Both the position numbers and the translations under genes were made by a program. Positions 32,863-42,911 of a DNA stretch of 64,000 nt are shown here, one piece after another; within the stretch, counting starts at the first letter, position 1; each line of letters opens with the position of its first letter. The notes beneath the pieces are model-generated. The model saw nothing but the letters and a program-made list of their open reading frames with translations, had not been told where the DNA came from and made no database searches. The DNA comes from Alligator mississippiensis (Eukaryota > Chordata > Crocodylia > Alligatoridae), in contig NC_081825.1 in assembly GCF_030867095.1 (NCBI RefSeq), forward strand, positions 46,738,501-46,802,500, read 5' to 3'.

Positions 32863-34380
32863 CTACACCATCTCAGGCTCTACACATGGTAGTCTGGCTC
32901 CTTGCTGCTGCCTCTCTACAATCCCAGTAAGAGACTTGTCATGCCCCTCTCTTAAGAACACTGAGGCAAAGAACTCATTGAGGAGTTCAGCCTTGTCCCC
33001 CCTGTCCATCACCAATTGCTTCTGCCCATTTGGTAGGGGTCCTATTCCTCCCTGGGTCTTCCTTTTACTCCCTATATATTTAAAGAACAATTTCTTGTTG
33101 TCCTTTACTTGGGATGCCATCCTCAGCTCCATGGTAGCTTTGGCCCGTCTAACTGCCTCCCTACAAGCGTGAGCAGAGGAGGTATATTCGTCTTTGGTGA
33201 TCTCTCCCTGTTTCCACTTTTTATGTGCTCCCCTTTTGGCCCTTAGGCTGCCCTGGATTTCTCTGGTCAGCCAGGGAAGCCTCCTGGCCCCTTTCCCTCT
33301 TTTTCCTCGCATCGGGATCATCTCCCTTTGTGCCCAAAGGATCATTTCCTTAAGGCACAGCCACCCTTCTTGGGCTCCCATCACTTCAAAACTCCTACTC
33401 TGCAGTGTGTCCTTGACTAATTGCCTGAGTTCATTGAAATCAGCTTTCCTAAAGTCTAGCACTTTCACCCTACTAGTTACCTTACCCTCTTGATGTCTCA
33501 TGAAGAATTCTATTATTTGGTGATCACTGTCCCCCAGATGGCTACCGATCTGTAGGTCCCGTACCATGTCATCCCCCATTGCCAATACCAGATCCAGTAA
33601 GGCATTCCCCCTAGTGGGACCGTGTACCTCCTGCGTTAGGTGGAGGTCCTGTACACAGGATAGGAACCTGCGAGAATGGTGGGACCTTGCTGCCTGCGTC
33701 TCCCAGCAGATGTCTGGGTAGTTTAGGTCCCCCATGACTACTGCCTCCTTAGTTTTTATGGTCTCTGAGAGCTGCCTCAGGAGCCCCGAGACTAGTTCTT
33801 CCCCTTGGTGTGGGGGTCTGTAGCAGACCCCTACCACCAAACCCCTTTCTCCTTGCCCCCTATGTAACCTAACCCACAATCCTTCTACTTTCTCCTCCTT
33901 CAATTCCGTCTTGATAAGGTTCGATGTATATTGCTCATTGACATAGAGCGTAACCCCTCCCCCTTTCTTCCCCACCCTGTCCTTTCTGTACAGCCTATAA
34001 CCCTCAATATGTACCGCCCAGTTGTGAGACGAATCCCACCAGGTTTCTGTTAGCCCTACTAAGTCATAGGTGTTTTCTGCAAGCAGGAGTGGTAGTTCAT
34101 CCTGCTTGTTCCCCATGCTCCTAGCATTAGTATATAGGCACTTGAGCCCTGTGACTGGTGCCTTTGCTGCCCCCCCGCTCTGAATCCCAAGGGGCCCCTT
34201 ATTTCTTACCTTCTTGTTGCTTACCTGTGCTGTGCTGCTGGCCTCCCCATGGCTTGCAGGTTCCTGATGTTCTCCTTCTTCAGGCTGGGCTGTCCTTGTG
34301 GGTGCCACATGGTTTGGTGGTCCACAGCTTCCCCCGCCCTCATCTTCCCCTCCCCCTGACAAGCCTAGTTTAAAGCCCAC
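32863..34380 (-). pseudogene. CR1 ORF2, endonuclease and RT N-terminal part
   Basis: An uninterrupted 505-codon frame starts with GTG at 34378-34380 and has no ATG until after NARS. It contains the apurinic-type endonuclease with LKCLYTNARSMGNKQDEL, LVGLTETWWDSSHNW, GVCYRPPHQG, VVMGDLNYPDICW and SHLGDSDHQIIEF. A lysine/arginine-rich linker follows (LPWLTREIQGSLRAKRGAHK), then LLNEFFASVFLREGHDKSL. It ends at a TAG (32863-32865) replacing the glutamine codon found in the copies at 25-26 kb and 44 kb. The enzyme nicks target DNA and reverse transcribes the element RNA. It overlaps ORF1 in the -1 frame at the heptamer 34368-34374. Confidence 0.9.
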
Positions 34381-35066
34381 CGGAGGAGACTCTCCAAACT
34401 AGAAGAAAACACATGCTTACCTTTGGGGGATAGGTGAAGCCCATCCCAACTGAGCATGTCCCTCATCGTAATGTGCGGGTTGTTGTCCAGGAAGCCGAAG
34501 CCTGCCTTGAGACACCACTGCCGAAGCTGCCAGTTGGTCTCTCTGATGCAGTTCTCATGCCGTCTTCTGTGTCCGTTCACTGGTAGGATGGAAGAGAATA
34601 CCACCTGTGCACCGAACTCCCTCAGCACGCCACCCAGCGCACTGTAGTCCGCCATCAGGTGATCAGGGGTTCTCCTGGCCGCATCATTAGTACCCACATG
34701 GACTAGGACCATGGGGTAGTAATTGGTGGGCTTGATCCTGGCCTTGATTACTTCTGTCACATCCCGAATCTTTGTTCCGGGCAGGCAGTAGACCTCTCAT
34801 GTTGAGGGGTCCTGGTGACAGATGGGCCCTTCCATTCCTCTCAGGATGGAGTTGCCTATGACAAGCACTCGTTGCCTCCTCCTCTGGGTCCGCTTGGATC
34901 TCTTGACCTGTTTGGAGCATGGAGAGTGTGGTGTTGCTTCCTGCCCAAGGGTACTGGAGAAGACAAGCCCAAAAGCCGAGGGTCTCCAGGCCCTCCCACC
35001 AGAGATTGGCCAGGGCCCAGGGTGGTCACCATCGAGAGACAACATGGAGACCAGGGAAGACACCAT
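34365..35066 (-). pseudogene. CR1 ORF1, SGNH-esterase part
   Basis: Frames 35066-34797 and 34760-34365 belong to one ORF1. Upstream is a basic stretch and block I (VLVIGNSILRG). After a TGA (near 34797) come block III (VLVHVGTNDAARRTPDHL) and block V (SWDGLHLSPKGKHVF), ending ...RWALN then TAG at 34365-34367. SGNH esterase domains in ORF1 are known from several CR1-like LINEs; their role is thought to concern lipid or membrane contact, which is not proven. The final codons form the heptamer TTTAAAC just before the stop. Confidence 0.85.
34368..34374 (-). promoter_or_regulatory. Candidate -1 frameshift heptamer TTTAAAC between ORF1 and ORF2
   Basis: In the ORF1 frame it reads GCT TTA AAC then TAG. 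Shifting back one base gives TTT AAA CTA GGC, the ORF2 frame. Four G-tracts (34331-34356, loops 1, 7 and 1) follow on the minus strand. The same arrangement is in the second long copy at 42868-42874. Confidence 0.6.
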
Positions 35067-35070
35067 TGGG

Positions 35071-38000
35071 GGCTAGCCGCAAATAGACTTGGAGGCCCGT
35101 CTCAAAAGGCTGGCACTTGGCCAGGGTGTAGAGGAGGGTGGAGCCCCATGAGCACCTGCCGAGATGTGTGATGGCCCTGGAGGCACCCTCAAAGGAGACC
35201 TCCTCCACTGAAGAACCATTCAAAGTTATGGCAGGTGAGTTAGGGGGTCCCCCTGAAGACAGCCGAGGTACCCTCTGGGGTCCGCACGTGAGTCCCAGGC
35301 AAGCAAGATCAACTGCTTGGGCAAAGGCAATGCTGGAGCTTATAATAGAGAGTAGGCAGGCACACAGCCCTTGGAGAATATTGAGCATTCCTCCTATGTG
35401 GATATCCAGTAGGGCTGTGCGAAGCTTCAGTCGCTGATTCGATTCAGCTTCTTCTGTCATCTCTGGACTCACCAGTGACTTCCCTATCTATTGGAAGATT
35501 GTCATCCTTGTCTTAAGAGACTACCACCAACAATGACAAAGCTAGATGGTGCTAAAAATTTAAGGGGCTTGAACAAAGACAGAGAAAAAGTGTGTTTGGG
35601 GTGAGGTGGGAGGTGGTTAAATTCATGGCTTGAATTAAAAAATAAAAAGGGAGCAGGAAAAAAGACAGAAATTAAACTACTCTGAGTGTCAAGAGTGAGA
35701 TCAAAATTTTCAATCTCGTGTTAAGGGCAAATTCACAAATTACAAATAGTGAGATTGCAGGATAATTTCTTGCTTAAACAGTTTCTAAATGGAAATTTTA
35801 AAAACATACTTTAGTTGCCACATTCTGTCTCAATTATCTATCACAGATGACAGATAATTAGAAGGTCAGATGTGTACTTTTTGACAAAGCAAATTGAGAG
35901 GCCGCCTTGCTCATACTAAAGATCTGCTGTCAGAACATGTCTTTTTCTTGAATGTTTAATTAGTCTCTAAGCAACGCATTTACAATCACTATGACACCCA
36001 CAATTTAACAGTAATTGAATATTTTACATAACTATATTATGAAGCATTCAAAATTTGTATTATGCGGTAATACTGTGAACTTTACTTACATTTCTGTATG
36101 TATAAATACATACAGTAATTAAAAAAATCTAGAACAACTTTCTGATGGGTTAGCATGATCTTAAATAAGTGTAATTCTAATATATCTAGAAGAATTATAT
36201 TAATATTGAATCTTACCTTGCATATGATACTTTCAGACTGCTAATTCTTAAGTTTTATTTCTAAAATATTTTTAATAGATCTCTCACTTCATGGGATGTA
36301 TAAAAATTGGATTTTTTACCATTTGAAATTTGTCATAGATTTCTTTGTTATATAATTTAGCATCCTGAGCTGAACACCAGATTGTTTCTACAGTGTAGCA
36401 AGTGATTTCTGAGCCAGTCAGTATTCTTTTAATTCAGTATAACATATCTGAAAAATGATTTTAAATTGATCTCACTTAACTGTGAAACCAATTTGCCAGA
36501 GATCTTCACAAAGCACAAAAATTAGGTAGTAAGAAAATATGCTTGCTAGAATATGAATTTCAATAAAAATTATATAATCAATCAAAATGTATTAATCTTT
36601 TCAGTAATTTTGATAAAGGATCAGGTTCTACCCAGAAAGCTTGGGCTAATTTCCTCCTCCTTTCCTGGACAAATTATATTATATCTTGCATGTAACTCTT
36701 GTCCAAACAGTGAAATGAACCATTTCAACAATTTATCTCTTTCTCTGCAGTTTTTTTCAAGTCCATTATGAAAATCACACTACCTCTGCCACTGCCTTTG
36801 CTACCCATTCAATGTAATATTACCTGTCAAAAGATTACTTTATGAAAACAGAATAGAATCTGTCCTCAGTTCTATAAGGTGGTAAGTTATACTACAGATC
36901 TGTATGCTGAAGGCATTGCATATATCCCTCTACTTCTAAATTTAAAGCAGAGTTTTTACAGAGGTAATAAGAACTAAATAATTTTGTTTTAAATTATTTT
37001 ATTCCTGATATCTGGAACAAAAGTCCTATGCATAAAACATTTCAATGATAAATTCAACTTATCTAGCTACATTCATATTCCACAGAATTAATTTGAACTA
37101 GCAACAACAAACATGAGTAGCAAAAAGAAATCTGGAAGGTGAAAGAGAGTTAATTATTTTGAGAATTGGAATAGATGATCTTTAAAGATACTCCATGCCT
37201 AAACTCCATGAACTCTATCTTTCAGTGTGGGAAAGAGATACTCATACGGGTGGAATAAGTGGGTAAATTTACTTTCCTGGCAGTTACCCTAAAGGATTCT
37301 GATGGAATTAACTGAGTCAGAGCTGTAAAACAATTAGTAGGGAAAATACCATTATGCATTAATTGTATTCACTCAGCTATACCTATAACAATGTCAGGCT
37401 TTATATCTGAATATTGAAAAGCAGAACTTTAGGAAATGGGCTATGCTGCAAGTAAACACATGGCCTTGTCAGCCATCTTTGGACATAGAGATAAAACAAT
37501 CATGGAAGACAATCATCCTTGACTCAGAAGAATTGCCAATGATGTCTAACATTGATTCTATCTATAAGTGCCATAACACATATGCAGTTGTGTGTCTGCT
37601 AATCAAACAGATATATGCTACTGCTTATTTGAAAAAAAAGTTTGACAGAACATCTCTGTATAGTCATGCCCATAACTGTTTTCCTTCTTTGCAATAATAA
37701 TATGCAGTAAGTAGAAGTGGGAGAGTGGGGCACCAGTTTCCAACTTATTGACCATGTCCGCATGAGCAGAGGCATGTATTTGCAGCAGCACAAATAGTAG
37801 TTGCACAAATTTGTGCCACCATTTTTTACTGCAGTGCTGGCCCATAAAAAACACCTTGTGCCGGACTTTGCTCCAACTTGCCCTGAATCAATTGAGAGAG
37901 CTCACTGACCTGCGTCAGTGTCTGAGAAAGGATCACGTGTGTGCAGTGCTGTGTGGATATTTTTCTTCAAGGTCTTTGCAGGAGATTATATATCATGTGG

Positions 38001-39239
38001 ATGAGCAATGGCAATCTCAGTTTGTGTATGGAATGCTTTTATTAAGCTGAAACAGAAAGATTTGATTTTGTTGAGGTTATTTTTAGGAGAAAGGAGCTTT
38101 AAAGGTACCTGCAATTCTTGTTATGCATGCAATTTTTTTATATATGGACATATACACATTTTGAACACTGAGCTGTTATTAAAAGTACTTTACATTTCAC
38201 ATTTACTAATTTCACATTCACATTTTTTCACAGCCAAAAGTGTTATTTCATTTTATTAAATAACAGATGATCATAGCATTTACATATGTAGCTAAAACAT
38301 ATCTTTGGAAGCTATAATAACATAAATTAGATAAAGCTGAAAGCAACAGACAGCTGTATAATTTCTGCAGCATTTTAAAATGATAGCCCAATGAATCAAA
38401 GCTGAATTGCAGTGCAAATCTTATATTAATACTTCTGACATATAGTTTTATAACTAATTGGTACACTGTGATGAATGTTATTACAATAAACATCATGAAT
38501 TAATTGAACATTATTATTTTATATATTATTTCTATTTCTAACAGAATGATGAATTCTATTGATTAAATAATCTGTTAATACTTCAATGTCATAGACTATC
38601 AAGTTAAATAATGTATGCTTATAAAATGTAAAATTCTTCATCATCAGGATCATGCCAAAATGAATGTTGGTACCCAGGGAGAATCCCATTGAATATAGAA
38701 TTGTGTGCGAATACAGAGCTGTTAAGCTATTTGTTGGATCATGGATTCACATTGCAACATAAAATATGTGCTTCCTATGTATTCCTAATGTATTTCCTTT
38801 GTATTTTAATACAGTCAATAATGATGACACACTAAAGGAATTGCAGTTTACACTTAACAAATATGTTTTGATGGTGGTGAGGAGTTAACTCAGTTAAAAA
38901 CTAATTTGAATTGTATTTCCACCTCAAAAGTTATTCTTTTTTAGAAAGAATTAGTATGAACCAATCCATAATTATTACATATTAATATTAATTAATGCTA
39001 ATTGCTTAGGTGATAGTGAATGACTTAGCCTCATTTCTAAAACTAACCTCTATGAATTAGGGTCCTTCTAGGCATTCAGGTAAAGGTGTTGTTAACAACT
39101 TTCACATGAGGTGGAAGGGTGAAGATAATTTAAATGGACCCTTCAGTCATTCAAACCAATATCAGAAGTTTATTGATTAACTGAAAAAGAATAATTAGTG
39201 AAAGATTAGTGCCAAGGATAAGCATAATTTTATGTGATG
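35071..39239. other. AT-rich intergenic DNA, no gene recognised
   Basis: The part 35071-35480 is GC-richer; the end of it ('agtagggctgtgcgaagctt' near 35410) resembles a common reptilian repeat edge. From 35500 to 39240 the sequence is AT-rich with short frames only. Open frames at 37443-37854 and 38008-38496 show no domain. Confidence 0.5.
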
Positions 39240-39949
39240 GGTCTTGACTTCTGGGAAGTGAAGCGAAGCAAAGCTGGCTAGGCTCACGGTCTCCACAGCA
39301 CGGGGTTATTCCAGATGGCCCAGCAGTCAGGCAAACAGTCCAGCAGTCATCCCATAGTGATGGACCCGGACTTAATTAGTGTCTAATTAGCCCCCCCCCC
39401 CCCGCCCCCAACTAACAGCTGCCCCAGTAGTCCAGTTCCAAGTGGGGTGAATCTTGCCTCTCCCCCCACTGGCTAACGAATTCACCAGGTGTATATATCA
39501 CCACCCTATCAATCCAGCAACTGCTTGTACTATGTTTAAGTATAGAAACTCAAACACAGTTTGGGCCTGCACTGCATCCAGTCCCAGCTGCATCCCTATG
39601 CTCTCATGTCTTCAGAAATCTACTAGAATACCTCCTTGTTGTGATGCCTATTGTGGAGGTGCCCCAGGGTCTGCTCTCCACCTCACATGGTGACATGATC
39701 CCTTATCCCAATGGTCCAGTTGTTCAACCAGCTATTGGTACTGAAGAAAGACAGGGTGGACTCTGCCATTGTGCTTGGTAATGTCATTGGGATCTTGATA
39801 TCCACAGCTGGGTTTGGATGTGATCAGGTGGATGAGGATCTATACATAGGGTTGCATTGGTGTGGGTCTTGGTACATGGCTCTGCCTCCCACTCCAACTG
39901 AGTCTAGATCTGGGTGGTTGTGTCCCCTTACTACAGAGTGACTCCACCA
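39240..39949. other. Unassigned GC-richer segment
   Basis: A C run sits at about 39391-39404. Several CT- and TG-rich words suggest an old repeat, perhaps an LTR, but no ends are visible. Frames at 39454-39941 show no domain. Confidence 0.3.
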
Positions 39950-40110
39950 ATACTGTCCATACCCCCTGGACCCTGGACTTTCCAGGGGCTTTTACCTCAA
40001 GATGACTGGCCACCCTTCCAGCTGTGATGGGTATCTATCTTCTAGTCCCATATCAATTGACTGCATTTTGCCAAACCCCAAATTTTCTGGGGCATCTGTT
40101 GTTCTGAGGC
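39950..40110. repeat. ~60-bp minisatellite, left block
   Basis: The phrase 'ggtatctatctt' near 40029 and 'ggcatctgttgtt' near 40090 mark a 60-bp period, with 'ccaaaccccaaattttctgg' between. It matches the block at 40720-41050. Confidence 0.5.
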
Positions 40111-40719
40111 GTGTGTTATCTCAGGTGGTATCTGACTGTTGCCACTTTTGATATACACACTGCTGGAGTCTGTATATTCTGGAAAGCCAACGTTAGCAAG
40201 CCATCTTCCAGATCATGAAGGCAATGCAGAAACACAACTCGGATATATGTTTAGTGGTGGAGTCTCTGAAAGATTTATTGTTATCAGACAGCACAGTAGT
40301 TGGTCTGATTAACAATCAACCCAACTTAGTGAAGCTTATTCTTGAACAGTAGAGACAACATAAGATATTTATGCTCCCCTACATCTTTATGAGGGACAGG
40401 TCTCCAAACCCCTGTGTTTATATTTGCATGCCCTCCTCTCTCATGCCAACTTTAATCTCTCTCTCTGTCAAGATGTACATCTTTACTTGTTTATTTTTTC
40501 CTTTACTTGTTTATGCACCTGCACTTGTAAACTCTGTCTCATTAGTAATTGTTAACTTTTATATTTACCCTTGAGTTTTTTTCACTGATGTTTTCATACT
40601 ACTGTCAGTGTCTTTCTGCTCATTAGCGCATTTTTATTTTTTACTTTTTTACTGGGTCATCTAGCTGTCAGGAGGCTCATTTCTCCCATACTGCTTTTCA
40701 GCACTGTAGCTTAGTATAG
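40111..40719. other. Segment lying between two minisatellite blocks
   Basis: About 600 bp unrelated to the flanking 60-bp units. It includes 'aaagatttattgttatcagac' near 40268 and no coding frame beyond 67 codons. It may be an insertion or an ordinary part of a larger repeat. Confidence 0.35.
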
Positions 40720-41050
40720 CTTAACATAGCTATGGTCTGCAGCTTCCACTTGCTGGCTCCTGCTCAACTGGCTATGCCTTCCCAAACCCCAAATTTTCAT
40801 GGGGCATCCACCTGCCAGCCCAACAAAACTGGCCACACCCCCCACAACCTCATTTTTTTTCTGGGGCATCCACTTCCTGGCTCCAGTGCAAATATCTATG
40901 CACCCCAAGCCTCAACTGCTCTGGAGGTATCTATCTACTTACAACACCCATCCACCCATGCATCAAGCCAACACTGCTTAGAGATCTACTGGCAGTGGCT
41001 GGACCAGCCACATTCAGCTAAGCCCTGAATTGGGCAGGTCATCCTCACTT
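40720..41050. repeat. ~60-bp minisatellite, right block
   Basis: Diverged tandem units begin near 40740, 40801 (ggggcatccacctgcc), 40863 (ggggcatccacttcct) and 40923 (ggaggtatctatctac), a period of 60-62 bp. The unit has a 'ccaaaccccaaattttc' core and is the same as in 39950-40110. Confidence 0.55.
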
Positions 41051-41370
41051 CTGGCCAATTCCCATCCATCTGTCCCCTGCTTTGGATTGGAAATGCTGGC
41101 ACCCATTTCTGCATACTGAGAGTAGGTTCATACCAGGGTCCCTAGTTCTTGGGGGGCTTAGGCCTGGATCTTCCATTTAGGGCATTAGGTCTATATCTGA
41201 ATCATGGGGTCCTGGCACTTTGGTTTGTGCCTGAGGCATGAGGAACTTTTGATGTGTGTATGTTCAGGTTTGTGTGTGGGTCTAGGGGTGCTTTGGAATG
41301 GAGTTATGGGGTCTTGTGGGTATAGTGTGTCCTAAGGTCTGTGTCATGTAGAGGGGGTACATCTTTAAAG
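41051..41370. other. Unassigned intergenic DNA
   Basis: G/T-rich, nothing recognised up to the start of the CR1 at about 41371. Confidence 0.4.
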
Positions 41371-41814
41371 CCGCGGGGTGACGTAGTTCCCAGCATTCAG
41401 GAACCAGCAGCGGGAAGGAGAGGAGTCAGCACACGTGTGTCCCGCACGCACGTGTGCCCCTTTTAGCAACTGACTGACCGGAGGCGGCGGCGGTGGCGGC
41501 AGCAGCAGCAGAGGAAGCGGCAGCGGGGGCAGCAGCAGCTGATCCCCCAAAGGTAAGTGGGGCGGAGGGACCCGGCACAGCTGAGCCGGATCCAGAGGGG
41601 AAGCCCCCTGGGTCCCATATAGCTGAGCCGGTAGGGAGCCGCGCTCCCAAGCCGCACGGCGCGAACAGAGCGCGCAAACAGGCGCGCTCTGTAAGAGCAC
41701 GCCGGCGTTTGCGCAGGCGTTCGCACCAGAGGGCGGGCTGGGAGGACCAGGAGTGGGACTCCTGTAGGGGTAGGGCGTAGACACTGCGCAGGTCTACAAA
41801 CAGCAGCTTATAGA
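41371..41814 (+). promoter_or_regulatory. CR1 5' UTR / internal promoter region
   Basis: It is GC-rich and CpG-rich. It contains a CRE-like TGACGTAG near 41378, two CACGTG E-boxes (41432-41437 and 41449-41454, 17 bp apart), a GGCGGC/GCAGCAGC stretch (41480-41540), and a perfect 11-bp hairpin (arms 41665-41675 and 41682-41692, loop 6). LINE promoters usually lie in the 5' UTR, so these are candidate elements. The exact element start is not proven. Confidence 0.6.
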
Positions 41815-42877
41815 ATGGTGTCTATGAGGAGTGCTGCTAGGGCCTCTGCCCAGGGGAACAAGGCTACCCGGGGCAGGTCTGAGGCCTCCACCCAGACCGA
41901 GCCCATGGGGGAGCTGCTGTCCCCCTACCTCCTGGCCTGTGGGGGATCCCCAGCAGAGGGGGGGGGCAGATATTGGGGGCCCCCACACCTGTCCGGCAGG
42001 TGCCCATCTTAGGGCTCTGGAGGTGCAGGTGAGGGAGCTCCAGGAGGAGGTTAGCAGGCTGAGGGGGATCAGGGAGGTGGAGGATGAAATTGATAGTTAT
42101 TTCCTTTCCCTGCAGGCCCAGGCACCCAAGGAAGAAGCAGCCCGGGGAGTGCCCTCCACAACAGAGTGGCAGACGGTCACAGCCAGGACCGGAGCAGCTC
42201 GCAGCGAACCGGTACAAGCTTCTCCAGTCCGACTGGTGAACAGGTACGAGGCCCTGGCGACCCTGCAGGAGATGGAAGGGGAGGAGGAAACCCTTGGGCA
42301 AGAAGAAACACCACGTTCTTCATACTCCGAACAGCTCAAGAGATCCATGAGGACCCAGAGGAGGAGGCGACGAGTGCTCGTCATAGGCAACTCCATCCTG
42401 AGAGGTACAGAAGGGCCCATCTGTCGCCAGGACCCCTCGGCACGAGAGGTATGCTGCCTCCCTGGAGCAAAGATTCGGGATGTGACGGAGGTAATCCAGG
42501 CCAGGATCAAGGCCACCGATTACTACCCCATGGTCCTAGTCCATGTGGGTACTAATGATGCAGCCAGGAGAACCCCTGATCACCTGATGGCGGACTATAG
42601 TGCTCTGGGTGGCGTGCTGAAGGAGTTCGGTGCACAGGTGCTTTTGTCTTCCATCCTACCAGTGACTGGACGAGGAAGACGGCAGGAGAACTGCATCAGA
42701 GAGACCAACTGGCGGCTTCGGCAGTGGTGTCTCGAGGCAGGCTTCGTATTCCTGGACAATGACCCGCACAACACAACGAGGGACATGCTCAGCTGGGATG
42801 GGCTTCACCTGTACCCCAAAGGTAAGCGTGTGTTTTCTTCTAGGTTGGCAGATCTCCTCCGGTGGGCTTTAAACTAG
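41815..42877 (+). pseudogene. CR1 ORF1: coiled coil plus SGNH-esterase
   Basis: The main frame (41831-42877, 348 codons) holds a coiled coil (about residues 61-95, LEVQVRELQEEVSRLRGI), a basic stretch QRRRRR (176-181) and an SGNH hydrolase domain. Block I has GNS with Ser188, block II Gly212 in CLPG, block III GTND with Asn242, and block V SWDGLH with Asp323 and His326. All expected catalytic residues are present. The natural start is probably ATG 41815 in another frame: that frame reads a more protein-like N-terminus (STQTEPMGELLSPYLL) up to a G9-10 run near 41957-41966, where a slip would join it to the main frame. The frame ends ...RWALN, TAG 42875-42877. ORF1 is an RNA-binding partner in LINEs, and the esterase may act on lipids; this last point is inference. 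Confidence 0.88.
42868..42874 (+). promoter_or_regulatory. Candidate -1 ribosomal frameshift heptamer TTTAAAC
   Basis: ORF1 reads GCT TTA AAC then TAG (42875-42877). This is the X XXY YYZ type used by coronaviruses and others, in the correct phase. A -1 slip gives TTT AAA CTA GGC, exactly the ORF2 frame. ORF2 has no ATG before 43126. A G-rich block with four G-tracts follows 11 nt downstream (42886-42911). Confidence 0.65.
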
Positions 42878-42885
42878 GCTCGTCA

Positions 42886-42911
42886 GGGGGAGGGGCGTAC
42901 GAGGGCAGGGG
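42886..42911 (+). promoter_or_regulatory. G-quadruplex-capable block after the frameshift heptamer
   Basis: G-tracts of 5, 4, 3 and 4 with loops of 1, 7 and 2 bases. The copy on the minus strand at 34331-34356 keeps tracts of 5, 4, 3 and 5 with loops 1, 7 and 1. A weak stem CTCGT/ACGAG (42879-42883 with 42899-42903) is an alternative fold. Confidence 0.45.

Larger units (their letters stand above)
31291..35070 (-). mobile_element. CR1 LINE, long copy with ORF1 3' part and most of ORF2
   Basis: The 3' tail 'attcatagattcatacat' and CR1 3' UTR start at 31291. Reading leftwards on the minus strand from about 35070, ORF1 supplies the SGNH-esterase domain and ORF2 the endonuclease and RT. ORF2 is broken by a TAG at 32863-32865, frameshifts near 32770 and 32615, an indel near 32215, and others near 31850. 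The RT keeps [10 protein letters not shown]. Homology with the full copy at 41371-45950 fades upstream of about 35070, so the element is 5' truncated there within ORF1. Confidence 0.92.

Noticed and set aside
41365..41784. Antisense frames over the CR1 5' UTR
   Set aside because: GC-rich composition frames opposite a LINE 5' UTR; no homology.
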